From: Sinorhizobium terangae
GTDB lineage: Bacteria; Pseudomonadota; Alphaproteobacteria; Rhizobiales; Rhizobiaceae
Assembly (NCBI RefSeq): GCF_029714365.1
Contig: NZ_CP121659.1
Coordinates: forward strand, 310,001-374,000
Direction of reading: 5' to 3'
DNA length: 64,000 bases
Positions 8,955-20,052 of this stretch are shown in pieces. Within the stretch, counting starts at the first letter, position 1; every line of letters starts with the position of its first letter. The position numbers were made by a program, and so were the translations under genes. Below the pieces are notes generated by a model. It was not told where the DNA came from. It searched no databases and saw only the letters and a list, made by a program, of their open reading frames with translations.

Positions 8955-9986
8955 CTATTTGTCCCGTGCCGGTCCCGTCGAGGCACGAACGATCAGCTCC
9001 GGGTGCCATAGTTCCTGATCGGGGTAGGTGCCGCGTTCCAGAATGCCGCCAATCAGCCGGCTGGCGACGCGTGCGCCGGCCGCCCTCAAGGACGAGCGCG
9101 TCGTCGTCAGCGGTACGCTGAAATTTTCCGGCTTCAGCATAGGCAACACATCGTCGTGGGCGATGATCGAAATATCCGTGCCGACCGTGAGGCCGGCCTG
9201 ATTGATGGCGCGCACGGCGCCGAGCGCCAGAACCGTACTCGAGCAGAGAACGGCGGTTGGCGGATCCGGCTGCGTCAGGAAGCGCTGCATGCTGCGATAG
9301 CCGAATTCATCGGTCATGACCGAGTGGTGGACCAATGTTTCGTCGAGATCGAGACCCCACTCCTTGAGTGCGCGCGTCGCGCCCTTTTTCCGGCGAATGG
9401 CGAAGGCGAGATGTTCCTGTCCGTTGATTAGCGCGATCCGCCGGTGGCCGAGCTGGATGAGAAGCCGCGTCGCCTCATAGAAGGCGGCGGTGTTGTCTAT
9501 GTCGACGAACGGATAGTCTTTCGGGCCGCCGATCGATCGGCCATGCACGACAAAGGGGATAGACAGAGACTTCAGCATGGCGATGCGCGGGTCGTTGGCG
9601 CGCATATGGGCAAGAAAGACCGCGTCGACATTGCCGCTTGCCGCCAGCCGCCGGAACGTCGCTTCCTCGTCATCCGGTGCGCTGGGGTTCAGCACGAAGT
9701 GAAAGTCATGCTTGACCGCCTCTTCGGCGAGACCTGCGAGGAATTCGCCGAAATGAATGTCCGATACGATGCCGGAGGCGATCGGCATCACGAGGCCGAT
9801 GGAGTAGGCCTTGCCTGTTGCGAGCCGCTGCGCTGCGCGGTTCGGCCTGTAGCCGGTCTCGCGTACCGCTTTCAGGACCCGCTGTCGCGTCTTGGCGTTT
9901 ACTTCCGGGTAGCCGTTGAGCGCTCGGCTGACCGTCGTCTGCGACAGGCCGAGCAGCTCCGCTAGCTGCTTAAGTTTGACCGGCAT
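8955..9986 (-). CDS. aglR: LacI-family repressor of alpha-glucoside utilisation, AglR
   Basis: The 343-residue regulator has an N-terminal LacI helix-turn-helix (KLKQLAELLGLSQTTVSRAL, about residues 4-23). The hinge region NRAAQRLATGKAYSIGLVMP leads into a periplasmic-binding-protein-like effector domain with the usual C-terminal PELIVRAST motif. It is divergent from aglE, and two perfect LacI-type palindromes lie between them, one only 10 bases upstream of its own ATG, which suggests autoregulation as well as control of aglEFGAK. The effector is likely an alpha-glucoside or a derived sugar. Confidence 0.93.
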   Translation of the reverse strand: MPVKLKQLAELLGLSQTTVSRALNGYPEVNAKTRQRVLKAVRETGYRPNRAAQRLATGKAYSIGLVMPIASGIVSDIHFGEFLAGLAEEAVKHDFHFVLNPSAPDDEEATFRRLAASGNVDAVFLAHMRANDPRIAMLKSLSIPFVVHGRSIGGPKDYPFVDIDNTAAFYEATRLLIQLGHRRIALINGQEHLAFAIRRKKGATRALKEWGLDLDETLVHHSVMTDEFGYRSMQRFLTQPDPPTAVLCSSTVLALGAVRAINQAGLTVGTDISIIAHDDVLPMLKPENFSVPLTTTRSSLRAAGARVASRLIGGILERGTYPDQELWHPELIVRASTGPARDK

Positions 9987-9996
9987 TGGCCTCCTC

Positions 9997-10010
9997 CCAA
10001 AGCGCTTTGG
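9997..10010. promoter_or_regulatory. LacI-type operator next to aglR
   Basis: CCAAAGCGCTTTGG is a perfect 14-base palindrome, centred on the GCGC core typical of LacI-family sites. It lies 10 bases upstream of the aglR start, overlapping the aglR leader. Confidence 0.8.
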
Positions 10011-10163
10011 ATGCTCCTTTCATTTAGGATGTTCCGGTCAGCGCCCCCACTGTCCTCTACCACCCGTTCCGCATCGGAAAAAGCGGAAAACCGCGTTTTC
10101 GCGCCGCAAAATGTTGATGCATGGCAATATCCACGTTCCATTGAGACGGTCGGAAGGAAAGCC

Positions 10164-10195
10164 CTTGACTCTTCGTCTGCCGCGATGATTTCTTA
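10164..10195 (+). promoter_or_regulatory. Possible sigma70 promoter of aglE
   Basis: CTTGAC at 10164-10169 matches the -35 consensus of Sinorhizobium promoters. The -10 element is unclear (TTCTTA around 10190-10195). The operator at 10202-10215 lies just downstream, where a repressor would block initiation. Confidence 0.35.
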
Positions 10196-10201
10196 GCGAA
10201 C

Positions 10202-10215
10202 TCAAAGCGCTTTGA
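10202..10215. promoter_or_regulatory. LacI-type operator upstream of aglE
   Basis: TCAAAGCGCTTTGA is a second perfect 14-base palindrome with the same ten-base core as the site at 9997-10010. The centres are 205 bases apart, compatible with DNA looping by a tetrameric repressor. The aglE start lies 60 bases downstream. Confidence 0.8.
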
Positions 10216-10275
10216 ATGCGCATTTATGATCCGCCCGCGACGCAACGTCCGGGTTCATGTTGGGAGGACGATGAC

Positions 10276-11634
10276 GTGAAGAGATCATTCCTGATGGGCG
10301 TGGCTGCGCTCGCACTGGTAGTGGGGACTGCCGATGCTGCCGAGCTGAAGTTCAAGCCCGGCGAAGACTCCAAGTTCAACTGGGCGAGCTTCGAAGAGTT
10401 CAAGAAAGGCCACGACCTCAAGGGCCAGACGCTGACGATCTTCGGCCCCTGGCGCGGCGAGGACGAGGCGCTCTTCAAGAGCGTCTATGCTTACTTCGTC
10501 GAAGCGACCGGCGTTGACCTCAAGTACTCGTCCTCCGAGAACTACGAACAGCAGATCGTCATCGACACGCAAGCCGGGAGCCCGCCGGACGTCGCGATCC
10601 TGCCGCAGCCGGGCCTCATCGCAGACCTTGCCTCGAAGGGCTACCTGACGCCGCTCGGCGATGAAACCAAACAGTGGCTGCTCGACAACTACGCCGCCGG
10701 TCAATCCTGGGTCGATCTTTCCACCTACACCGGCAAGGACGGCAAGGCGGCGCTTTATGCATTCCCCTACAAGATCGACGTGAAGTCGCTGGTCTGGTAC
10801 GTGCCGGAAAACTTCGAGGACGCCGGCTACGAAGTGCCGAAGACCATGGAAGAGCTGAAGGCGCTGACCGAAAAGATCGCTGCCGATGGTGAAAAGCCGT
10901 GGTGCATCGGCCTCGGTTCGGGTGGCGCGACCGGCTGGCCGGCAACCGACTGGGTCGAGGACCTGATGCTGCGCACGCAGTCAGCCGACGTCTACGACAA
11001 GTGGGTCAAGAACGAGATCCCGTTCACCGATCCGGCGGTCACCGGCGCATTGGACGAGTTCGGTTGGTTTGCGCGCAACGACAAGTTCGTCGACGGCGGG
11101 GCTGCGGCCGTCGCCTCAACCGACTTCCGCGACAGCCCGAAGGGCCTCTTCGCCTCGCCGCCGAAGTGCTACCTGCACCATCAGGCGTCGTTCATTCCGT
11201 CCTTCTTCCCGGAAGGCACGGTGATCGGCGAAGATGCCGATTTCTTCTACATGCCTCCCTATGAGAGCAAGAAGGAGCTTGGCAATCCGGTGCTCGGCGC
11301 AGGCACGCTCGCGTTGATCACCAAGGACACGCCAGCCGCGCGCGCCTTCATCGAGTTCCTGAAGACGCCGATTGCGCATGAGGTCTGGATGGCCCAGACG
11401 AGTTTCCTGACGCCCTACAAGAGCGTCAACGTGGAGACCTATGGCAATCCGCCGCTGAAGAAACAGGGCGAGATCCTGCTCAACGCGACCACTTTCCGTT
11501 TTGACGGGTCCGACCTGATGCCGGGCAAGATCGGCGCAGGCGCCTTCTGGACAGGCATGGTCGATTTCGTAGGCGGTAAATCGTCTGCCGACGTCGCGGC
11601 CGGCGTGCAGAAGGCGTGGGACGCCATCAAGTAA
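10276..11634 (+). CDS. aglE: Alpha-glucoside ABC transporter substrate-binding protein AglE
   Basis: AglE captures alpha-glucosides such as sucrose, maltose and trehalose in the periplasm for the AglFG permease. The 452-residue product begins with a signal peptide (RSFLMGVAALALVVGTADA, about residues 3-21) and belongs to the family 1 sugar-binding proteins. GTG 10276 is preferred: GGGAGGACG lies upstream and the signal peptide then starts correctly; the frame is open to 10216 but that extension crosses the operator region. It is the first gene of aglEFGAK. A 9-bp stem follows its stop and may favour its mRNA over the downstream genes. Confidence 0.93.
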   Translation: MKRSFLMGVAALALVVGTADAAELKFKPGEDSKFNWASFEEFKKGHDLKGQTLTIFGPWRGEDEALFKSVYAYFVEATGVDLKYSSSENYEQQIVIDTQAGSPPDVAILPQPGLIADLASKGYLTPLGDETKQWLLDNYAAGQSWVDLSTYTGKDGKAALYAFPYKIDVKSLVWYVPENFEDAGYEVPKTMEELKALTEKIAADGEKPWCIGLGSGGATGWPATDWVEDLMLRTQSADVYDKWVKNEIPFTDPAVTGALDEFGWFARNDKFVDGGAAAVASTDFRDSPKGLFASPPKCYLHHQASFIPSFFPEGTVIGEDADFFYMPPYESKKELGNPVLGAGTLALITKDTPAARAFIEFLKTPIAHEVWMAQTSFLTPYKSVNVETYGNPPLKKQGEILLNATTFRFDGSDLMPGKIGAGAFWTGMVDFVGGKSSADVAAGVQKAWDAIK

Positions 11635-11649
11635 GACTCAAATAATGAC

Positions 11650-11675
11650 GGCGGACGATGCTAATCTCGTCCGCC
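11650..11675 (+). other. mRNA stem-loop between aglE and aglF
   Basis: GGCGGACGA (11650-11658) pairs perfectly with TCGTCCGCC (11667-11675) across an 8-base loop. There is no T-run, so it is probably not a terminator. Stems in this position in sugar ABC operons typically protect the binding-protein message from 3' decay, giving an excess of binding protein over permease. Confidence 0.6.
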
Positions 11676-11797
11676 ACTCCTTCATTTCCGGATCGCCTCA
11701 GCAATCGGGGCAGTCCCAATCAAGAGCGGCAGCCGCAATCACACGATGCGCTCGGAGCATCCCTGCTCCAGAGGGCGTTTAAGGGGAGGGATGTGTC

Positions 11798-12808
11798 ATG
11801 CAGCAGCTACTTACTGCCATTGTGACCATGATTGCCGGTGTCCTGGCTTGCGCAGCCTATTTCTGGGGCACGAATTTCATTCTCGATCGGATTTTCCCAT
11901 CGAAGGGCCTCTCCGGTAAGGCGGCCTCCCGCAACCTGCGTATCACCAACGCCATCCGGCCTTGGCTGTTTCTGGCGCCGGCATTGTTCGCCCTGTCGAT
12001 CTATCTCATTTACCCGGTCATCGAGTCCGTGTGGCTGAGCTTTCATGATCGCGGCGGTCAGAATTTCGTCGGCGCACGCAATTACGGCTGGATGATCAAT
12101 GACGGTGAATTCCGGCAGTCGATCTTCAACAATTTCCTCTGGCTGCTGGTCGTTCCGGCACTGTCGACCTTCTTCGGGCTCGTCATCGCGGCGCTGACGG
12201 ACCGTATCTGGTGGGGCAACATCGCCAAAACGCTGATCTTCATGCCGATGGCGATCTCCTTCGTCGGCGCCGCCGTCATCTGGAAGTTCATCTACGATTA
12301 CCGTGCGGAGGGGGCCGAACAGATCGGGCTCTTGAACGCCATCGTCGTCGCCCTCGGCGGCGTACCGCAGGCCTGGATCACGCTGCCCTTCTGGAACAAT
12401 TTCTTCCTCATGGTCATCCTCATCTGGATCCAGACAGGATTTGCGATGGTCATTCTCTCCGCGGCGCTGCGCGGCATACCGGAGGAGACCATCGAGGCCG
12501 CGGTGATCGACGGCGCCAATGGCTGGCAGATCTTCTTCAAGATCATGGTGCCGCAGATCTGGGGCACGATCGCCGTCGTCTGGACCACCATCACGATCCT
12601 GGTGCTCAAGGTTTTCGACATCGTTCTGGCGATGACGAACGGGCAATGGCAGAGCCAGGTGCTCGCCAACCTCATGTTCGACTGGATGTTCCGCGGCGGC
12701 GGGGACTTTGGCCGCGGCGCATCGATCGCAGTGGTGATCATGATTCTCGTCGTCCCGATCATGATATGGAACATCCGCAATGCGGCCAAGGAAATGAGGA
12801 GCCACTGA
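11798..12808 (+). CDS. aglF: Alpha-glucoside ABC transporter permease AglF
   Basis: This 336-residue MalF-type permease forms the inner-membrane channel with AglG. It has an extra N-terminal membrane helix (about residues 4-26) before the core helices that begin at RPWLFLAPALFALSIYLIYP (about 50-69). The EAA loop that contacts the ATPase is EETIEAAVIDGANGWQIFFK (about residues 229-248). It follows aglE after 163 bases holding a stem-loop, and ends one base before aglG (TGA then ATG at 12810). Confidence 0.93.
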   Translation: MQQLLTAIVTMIAGVLACAAYFWGTNFILDRIFPSKGLSGKAASRNLRITNAIRPWLFLAPALFALSIYLIYPVIESVWLSFHDRGGQNFVGARNYGWMINDGEFRQSIFNNFLWLLVVPALSTFFGLVIAALTDRIWWGNIAKTLIFMPMAISFVGAAVIWKFIYDYRAEGAEQIGLLNAIVVALGGVPQAWITLPFWNNFFLMVILIWIQTGFAMVILSAALRGIPEETIEAAVIDGANGWQIFFKIMVPQIWGTIAVVWTTITILVLKVFDIVLAMTNGQWQSQVLANLMFDWMFRGGGDFGRGASIAVVIMILVVPIMIWNIRNAAKEMRSH

Positions 12809-12809
12809 G

Positions 12810-13955
12810 ATGACCCCAGCCACGCGCTCCCCGCTGATGTGGGCCGTCCATCTCTCGGTGCTTCTCATCGTCGCTCTCTGGACGATGCCGACCGCGGGCC
12901 TGTTGATCTCGTCGCTGCGCGACAAGGATCAACTCGCCGTTTCCGGATGGTGGACCGCCCTTGCCACTTCGTCGCGCAATGACGTCGCGCGTGCTCCGGC
13001 GGCCGACAGCCAGGTTGAACGGGACGGCAAGTTCGTCATCTCCGGTAACATTCTTGACGGTCAGGCCGGACAGATTTCGGCCTTCGGCTTCTCCAGCCGC
13101 GAACCGGCAGCGTTCAAGGCCGGAGAAACCGCGGAACTGAACGACGGCGAGAAGCTGACCGTGCAGGCAGACGGCAGCTTCGAGATCGTTTCCGATACGA
13201 AGATGGAAGGCTCGCGCGGCCAGCGCATCTTCTTCACCGCCGCAGCACCACCGCGCTTCACCCTCGATAACTATCGGGAGGTGCTGGGTGCGGAGGGCAT
13301 CGGTGCGTCCTTCATCAACTCGCTGACGGTTGCCGTTCCATCGACGGTCATCCCGATTCTGATCGCGGCCTTTGCAGCCTATGCCCTGGCCTGGATGCCC
13401 TTTCCGGGGCGTGCGATCCTGATCGCCGTGGTCGTCGGGCTGCTGGTCGTGCCGCTGCAGATGTCGCTCATTCCGCTCCTGAAGCTCTACAACGGCGTCG
13501 GCGCATTTTTCGGCGTCCCGGCCAAGACCTATATGGGCATCTGGCTTGCGCACACCGGCTTCGGCCTGCCGCTCGCGATCTATCTCTTGCGCAATTACAT
13601 GGCGGGCCTGCCGCGCGAGATCATGGAATCCGCGCGCGTCGACGGCGCTAGCGATTTTGACATTTTCGTCAAGATCATCCTGCCATTGTCTTTCCCGGCG
13701 CTCGCCTCCTTCGCGATCTTCCAGTTCCTGTGGACCTGGAACGATCTCCTGGTCGCGATCGTCTTCCTCGGCACCGGCCAGGACCAACTCGTGCTGACGG
13801 GGCGGCTGGTCAACCTGCTCGGCTCTCGCGGCGGCAACTGGGAAATCCTGACTGCCTCCGCCTTCATCACCATCGTCGTTCCCCTGATCGTCTTCTTCGC
13901 CCTGCAGCGCTATCTCGTGCGCGGTCTGCTCGCTGGATCGGTCAAGGGCGGCTGA
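12810..13955 (+). CDS. aglG: Alpha-glucoside ABC transporter permease AglG
   Basis: This 381-residue MalG-type permease partners AglF. The EAA loop is REIMESARVDGASDFDIFVK (about residues 268-287). Unlike ordinary MalG proteins of about 280 residues, it has an inserted periplasmic segment of roughly 100 residues (about 35-150) between the first and second membrane helices, rich in beta-type sequence (GKFVISGNILDGQAGQISAF; NDGEKLTVQADGSFEIVSDT). The insertion probably contacts AglE. It is 30 bases upstream of aglA. Confidence 0.92.
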   Translation: MTPATRSPLMWAVHLSVLLIVALWTMPTAGLLISSLRDKDQLAVSGWWTALATSSRNDVARAPAADSQVERDGKFVISGNILDGQAGQISAFGFSSREPAAFKAGETAELNDGEKLTVQADGSFEIVSDTKMEGSRGQRIFFTAAAPPRFTLDNYREVLGAEGIGASFINSLTVAVPSTVIPILIAAFAAYALAWMPFPGRAILIAVVVGLLVVPLQMSLIPLLKLYNGVGAFFGVPAKTYMGIWLAHTGFGLPLAIYLLRNYMAGLPREIMESARVDGASDFDIFVKIILPLSFPALASFAIFQFLWTWNDLLVAIVFLGTGQDQLVLTGRLVNLLGSRGGNWEILTASAFITIVVPLIVFFALQRYLVRGLLAGSVKGG

Positions 13956-13985
13956 CAGATTTCAGGACAAGGACCTTTTACACGA

Positions 13986-15641
<1,656 letters not shown>

Positions 15642-15715
15642 GCATCTTCAAGCGAAGCGGACGCCGGTTCGTTTGAAGAAAATGGATGATGAAGAAACAG
15701 CGAGGGGAGGGTGCG

Positions 15716-16804
15716 ATGACAGGCCTGCTGCTTAAAGATATCCGCAAGTCCTATGGGGCCGTTGATGTCATTCATGGCATCAACCTCGACATCAAACAGG
15801 GTGAGTTCATCGTCTTCGTCGGGCCATCGGGCTGCGGGAAATCGACGCTGCTCAGGATGATCGCCGGCCTTGAGCAGATAACCGGCGGTGACATGTTCAT
15901 CGATGGCGACCGGGTCAACGACGTGCCGCCATCGAAGCGCGGCATCGCCATGGTGTTCCAGTCCTACGCGCTCTATCCGCACATGACGGTCTACGACAAC
16001 ATGGCTTTCGGCATGCGGATCGCCAAGGAGTCGAAGGAGGAGATCGACCGCCGCGTGCGCTCGGCGGCGGAAATCCTCCAACTAACCCAATATCTCGACC
16101 GCCTGCCAAAGGCGCTCTCCGGCGGGCAGCGTCAGCGCGTGGCGATCGGACGGGCGATTTGCCGAAATCCCAAGGTCTTCCTCTTCGACGAGCCGCTTTC
16201 CAACCTCGATGCGGCCCTGCGCGTCGCCACGCGGATCGAGATCGCCAAGCTCAATGAGCAGATGGCCGATACAACAATGATCTATGTCACGCACGACCAG
16301 GTGGAGGCGATGACGCTTGCTGACCGCATCGTCGTGCTTTCGGCAGGCCATATCGAGCAGGTCGGTGCGCCGCTCGAACTTTATGAGCGCCCGGCGAACC
16401 TCTTCGTCGCCCGCTTCATCGGCTCGCCGGCGATGAACATCATCCCTTCGACGATCTCGGCCACCGGCGCGCAGACGACCGTGACGCTCGCGGGCGGCAA
16501 GTCGGTGACGCTCGACATGGCCACGGACGCATCCGAGAAAGGAAAGACGGCGAGTTTCGGCGTGCGTCCGGAAGACCTGCAGGCGACGCAGTCCGAAGAT
16601 TTCCTGTTCGAAGGAACGGTTTCGATCGTCGAGGCGCTCGGTGAAGTGACGCTGCTCTATATCGAGGGACTGGTCGAGAACGAGCCGCTCATCGCGAAGA
16701 TGCCCGGCATCCCGCAGGTCAAACGTGGAGACAAGGTGCGCTTTACCGCCGACAAGGCAAAGCTTCACCTCTTCGATGCCGAAGGACGCAGCTATCGCGC
16801 CTAG
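15716..16804 (+). CDS. aglK: Alpha-glucoside ABC transporter ATPase AglK
   Basis: This MalK-type ATPase (362 residues from ATG 15716) energises AglEFG. It shows Walker A GPSGCGKST (about 36-44), the Q-loop MVFQSYALYPHM, the ABC signature LSGGQRQRVAIGRA, Walker B VFLFDEPLSNLD and the switch His in YVTHDQVEAMTLADR. The C-terminal third is the TOBE-type regulatory domain (FGVRPEDLQ). ATG 15716 is preferred over 15686 because GAGGGGAGGG lies just upstream. It ends the operon. Its TAG stop is also the first three bases of a repeat (TAGAGCGGGATGAGGAAAAG). Confidence 0.93.
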   Translation: MTGLLLKDIRKSYGAVDVIHGINLDIKQGEFIVFVGPSGCGKSTLLRMIAGLEQITGGDMFIDGDRVNDVPPSKRGIAMVFQSYALYPHMTVYDNMAFGMRIAKESKEEIDRRVRSAAEILQLTQYLDRLPKALSGGQRQRVAIGRAICRNPKVFLFDEPLSNLDAALRVATRIEIAKLNEQMADTTMIYVTHDQVEAMTLADRIVVLSAGHIEQVGAPLELYERPANLFVARFIGSPAMNIIPSTISATGAQTTVTLAGGKSVTLDMATDASEKGKTASFGVRPEDLQATQSEDFLFEGTVSIVEALGEVTLLYIEGLVENEPLIAKMPGIPQVKRGDKVRFTADKAKLHLFDAEGRSYRA

Positions 16805-16850
16805 AGCGGGATGAGGAAAAGTGTGCGCGGTTTTCCGTCCGGAATGCGCA
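16802..16850. repeat. Mosaic repeat at the aglK stop codon
   Basis: TAGAGCGGGATGAGGAAAAG followed by GGTTTTCCGTCCGGAATGCG is an inverse copy of the module at about 4571-4620. It begins with the aglK stop codon. The rest of the space up to 17050 shows no other recognisable element. Confidence 0.6.
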
Positions 16851-17049
16851 AGTTCAAGGAGTCACCGGCGATCGGCGCAAGCGGACAAATGGCTGCGCTT
16901 TCTCCTCCGCTTCGGTTAGATGGATTTAACCATATTGCACCGCTCCGGCGTTGCCGGGCGAGTTTTCCACAGGTGTTTGGCAAGTCAAACTCTCTGTTAA
17001 ATTTCATGGGCTAGCGTCGCCGCAGATTGAAATGCGAAAGGCGAATTCT

Positions 17050-17448
17050 ATGAGCGGCGCGGCCCAGCACTTCCTCAACAAGGAAGAATCCTTTATGTAT
17101 GATCGGGAAGCGAACTTCCCAATGGAGGACACTCGCAACGAGGCGCGCATCGAATTCACCGAGAAAGGAATGCAGCACCTCTCGTCTCGCCGCTGCGAGA
17201 TCATCAAGCTTTCCAAAAGCAGCGCCCTCATAGGCATCATGACGCAGTTCCAGCTGCCGCGGAACTTCTATCTCGATATCCCGAGCGCACGCATCCCCTT
17301 GATCGGCTGCCTGCTCAAGCGCGTGCATGCCAACAATATCATTGAAGCCCGCTTCCTGCGGCTTTTGACCGATCGCGACCTGAACCGGATTTTCGTCTAC
17401 AGCACGCATCCGAACCACCGCAACCGCACGCTCGATATCTACCGCTGA
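17050..17448 (+). CDS. PilZ-like domain protein (weak similarity)
   Basis: The 132-residue product has a basic start to its conserved part (RNEARIEFTEKGMQHLSSRR), then beta-rich segments (SSALIGIMTQFQLPRNFYLD; IPLIGCLLKRVHANNIIEAR). This is the layout of PilZ-type beta-barrels that are common in rhizobia. A clear c-di-GMP binding pair (RxxxR plus DxSxxG) is not evident, so it may be a degenerate, non-binding version. Two starts are possible: ATG 17050 (AAAGG upstream) and ATG 17095 (AAGGAA upstream). It stands alone between aglK and a GFA-family gene. Confidence 0.65.
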   Translation: MSGAAQHFLNKEESFMYDREANFPMEDTRNEARIEFTEKGMQHLSSRRCEIIKLSKSSALIGIMTQFQLPRNFYLDIPSARIPLIGCLLKRVHANNIIEARFLRLLTDRDLNRIFVYSTHPNHRNRTLDIYR

Positions 17449-17566
17449 AAAGTGAAAGCGCGCCACGTCCGGCGTTCTTGCCTGCATTTGCGCTCCGTCT
17501 TGACGGGGTTGCCTGCGTCGTCGAGACTCAAGCTGTGACGACTGTAGATCAGGTCAGAGAACCGCC

Positions 17567-17932
17567 ATGCAGCGACCCTATCGCCTTTCCTGTCATTGCG
17601 GCGACATCTCTCTCGAGGTCGACGCTGAGTTATCGCGATTGGTCGAATGCAACTGCTCGACGTGCCGGCGTTCCGGTTTCCTTCATTGGAAGGTGGATGC
17701 CGCCGCTGTCAGGCTGATCACCGAAAAGCGCCGCCTGTCGAGCTACATCTGGCGCGATGTCAACGGAGGCCATCACTTCTGCCCCACCTGTGGCACCGCG
17801 ATCATGCGAAGCGGCTATCCGGGCGACCGCGTTTCGCTCAACGCCCGCTGCATCGAGGGGGTGGACGTGTTCACACTCGAGATCGAGCGTTACGACGGCC
17901 AAAACGACATGCCTCCCGTGCCGCTCCCGTAG
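17567..17932 (+). CDS. GFA (glutathione-dependent formaldehyde-activating)-family protein
   Basis: This 121-residue cytoplasmic protein has the zinc ligands of the GFA/CENP-V fold in the right order: CHCG (about residues 9-12), CNCSTCRR (about 28-35) and CPTCGT (about 68-73). Family members bind zinc and some react with glutathione adducts of formaldehyde or hydrolyse S-nitroso/thiohemiacetal substrates; the true substrate here is unknown. It stands alone, and the mosaic repeat cluster begins about 50 bases downstream. Confidence 0.85.
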   Translation: MQRPYRLSCHCGDISLEVDAELSRLVECNCSTCRRSGFLHWKVDAAAVRLITEKRRLSSYIWRDVNGGHHFCPTCGTAIMRSGYPGDRVSLNARCIEGVDVFTLEIERYDGQNDMPPVPLP

Positions 17933-17980
17933 CGAGGGCGGCCATTATTTGGTGGGCAAGTCCGGACGTTCGCCGAGTCA

Positions 17981-18181
17981 CTACAGCGCCGCGCGTCCAA
18001 TTGGACGCGCAAAGGTCGCTGTAGCACGTTGAATTGCTGCATGATTTTATCCTTAAATCGATTCCGATTTAGGGAATCATGCAGTAGAGCATCCCGCTTT
18101 CAAATGGAAAGCGGATAAGATGCTCTCGAATCAAAGTGCTAGAGCGTCCTTGGTGCGTTCATTTGAACGCACGGCGCTCTA
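17981..18181. repeat. Composite mosaic repeat cluster ending in the edd stop codon
   Basis: Four modules follow one another. (1) A palindrome 17981-18024 (CTACAGCGCCGCGCG...GGTCGCTGTAG). (2) An inverted repeat 18037-18084 (CTGCATGATT...AATCATGCAG). (3) A palindrome 18086-18125 (AGAGCATCCCGCTTTC...GAAAGCGG...GATGCTCT). (4) A palindrome about 18142-18181 (AGAGCGTCC...GGCGCTCTA). The last base triplet (18179-18181) is the TAG stop of edd on the minus strand. Confidence 0.75.
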
Positions 18182-19996
18182 GAAGAGGACGCTAGCCCCA
18201 TGATCGGCCGCGCCAGCGATGCGGCGGAACGGCGCGAAAAGCTCGCGGCCCATGCCGAATTCGTTGTCGGAGAGGTCGATATGGGCCGGCACGCGCGTCT
18301 TCAGCGCAATGTCTTCGACCAGTACCTCGATCGTTCCGGCAATCGCGTCGATACGGATGATGTCACCTTCCTGAATGCGCGCGATCGGTCCGCCGTCCTT
18401 TGCTTCCGGGGTGACATGGATGGCGGCCGGGACCTTGCCGGACGCGCCTGACATGCGGCCGTCGGTCAGGATGGCCACCTTCTGGCCACGGTCCTGCAGG
18501 ATGCCGAGCACGGTCGTCAGCTTGTGCAGTTCCGGCATGCCATTGGCCTTCGGACCCTGAAAGCGGACCACGGCGACAAAATCGCCCTCAAGCTTGCCCG
18601 CCTTGAAGGCGGCGTTGAGCTCCGCCTGGTCGTGGAAGATCTTCGCGGGCGCTTCGATGACATGGCGATCCGGCTTGACGGCCGAAATCTTGATGACCGC
18701 CTTGCCGAGATTGCCGGCGAGCATCTTGAGCCCGCCGGTGTGCTGGAACGGTTGATCGATCGTCGCCAGCACCTTCGGATCGGCGCTCTGTTGCGGCGCC
18801 GGCTCGCGGTGAACGCCGCCGTTGGCGCCGAGCTTGACGTCGATGGCATAGGCGTCGAGACCCTGGCCGAACACCGTCCGGACGTCGTCGTGCAGCAATC
18901 CGTTCTTGAGCAACTGGCCGATCAGGAAGCCCATGCCGCCGGCGGCGTGGAAATGGTTCACGTCCGCGAGCCCGTTCGGATAGACGCGGGCCAGAAGCGG
19001 CACGATGTCGGAAAGTTCGGAAATGTCCTGCCAGGTGAGCAGGATGCCCGCAGCCCGCGCCATGGCAACGAGGTGCATGGTGTGGTTGGTCGAGCCGCCC
19101 GTAGCGTGCAGGCCAACGACGCCGTTGACGATCGATCGTTCATCGATCATCTCGCCGGCGGGGGTGAATTCGTTACCCATGGCGGTGATGGCGAGCGCCC
19201 GTTTGGCTGCTTCCTTCGTCAGCGCGTCGCGCAGCGGCGTGCCGGGATTGATGAAGGAGGCGCCAGGCAGGTGGAAGCCCATGATCTCCATCAGCATCTG
19301 GTTGGAGTTGGCGGTGCCGTAGAAGGTACAGGTGCCGGGGCCGTGATACGACTTGGATTCAGCCTCGAGCAATTCGTCGCGACCGACCTTGCCCTCGGCA
19401 AAGAGCTGGCGGACCTTGGCCTTCTCGTCATTCGGCAGGCCCGAGGTCATCGGCCCGGCGGGGACGAAGACCGCGGGCAGGTGGCCGAATGTCAATGCGG
19501 CGATCACGAGGCCAGGCACGATCTTGTCGCAGACGCCGAGATAGACAGCGGCGTCGAACATGTTGTGCGACAGCCCGACGCCCGCGGCCATCGCGATGAG
19601 GTCGCGTGAGAAAAGCGACAGCTCCATGCCGGGCTGGCCTTGGGTGACGCCGTCGCACATCGCCGGCACGCCGCCGGCAACTTGCGCCACGCCGCCAGCC
19701 TCGCGGGCGGCCTCGCGGATCAGCGCCGGATAGGTCTCAAAGGGCTGATGCGCCGAGAGCATGTCGTTGTAGGAGGTGATGATGCCGAGATTCGGGACAC
19801 GGTCACCCGCGAGCGCCGTCTTCTCGGCGGGCGAACAGACAGCAAAGCCATGTGCAAGGTTGCCGCAGCCGAGAACGCTGCGATGTGGCCCGTTTGCCGC
19901 AGCACTACGGATGCGATCGAGATAGGCTTCGCGCTGGGGTTTGGAACGCTCGACAATGCGGGCGGTGATGGCGGCAACGCGGGAATCGGCGGACAT
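18179..19996 (-). CDS. edd: 6-phosphogluconate dehydratase Edd
   Basis: Edd converts 6-phosphogluconate to 2-keto-3-deoxy-6-phosphogluconate, the committing step of the Entner-Doudoroff pathway. The 605-residue product (family length about 600-610) shows the IlvD/Edd iron-sulfur and active-site motifs [48 protein letters not shown] and [19 protein letters not shown]. It lies downstream of zwf and pgl on the same strand, but a 240-base gap with a degenerate mosaic repeat separates it from pgl, so it may be partly independent. An aldolase (eda) is not in the window. Confidence 0.95.
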   Translation of the reverse strand: MSADSRVAAITARIVERSKPQREAYLDRIRSAAANGPHRSVLGCGNLAHGFAVCSPAEKTALAGDRVPNLGIITSYNDMLSAHQPFETYPALIREAAREAGGVAQVAGGVPAMCDGVTQGQPGMELSLFSRDLIAMAAGVGLSHNMFDAAVYLGVCDKIVPGLVIAALTFGHLPAVFVPAGPMTSGLPNDEKAKVRQLFAEGKVGRDELLEAESKSYHGPGTCTFYGTANSNQMLMEIMGFHLPGASFINPGTPLRDALTKEAAKRALAITAMGNEFTPAGEMIDERSIVNGVVGLHATGGSTNHTMHLVAMARAAGILLTWQDISELSDIVPLLARVYPNGLADVNHFHAAGGMGFLIGQLLKNGLLHDDVRTVFGQGLDAYAIDVKLGANGGVHREPAPQQSADPKVLATIDQPFQHTGGLKMLAGNLGKAVIKISAVKPDRHVIEAPAKIFHDQAELNAAFKAGKLEGDFVAVVRFQGPKANGMPELHKLTTVLGILQDRGQKVAILTDGRMSGASGKVPAAIHVTPEAKDGGPIARIQEGDIIRIDAIAGTIEVLVEDIALKTRVPAHIDLSDNEFGMGRELFAPFRRIAGAADHGASVLF

Positions 19997-20052
19997 GATA
20001 CATCCTGTTCCGGAGCCGTGAGGAGGGCCCCTGTCTTCATCCTGTCATCGGT

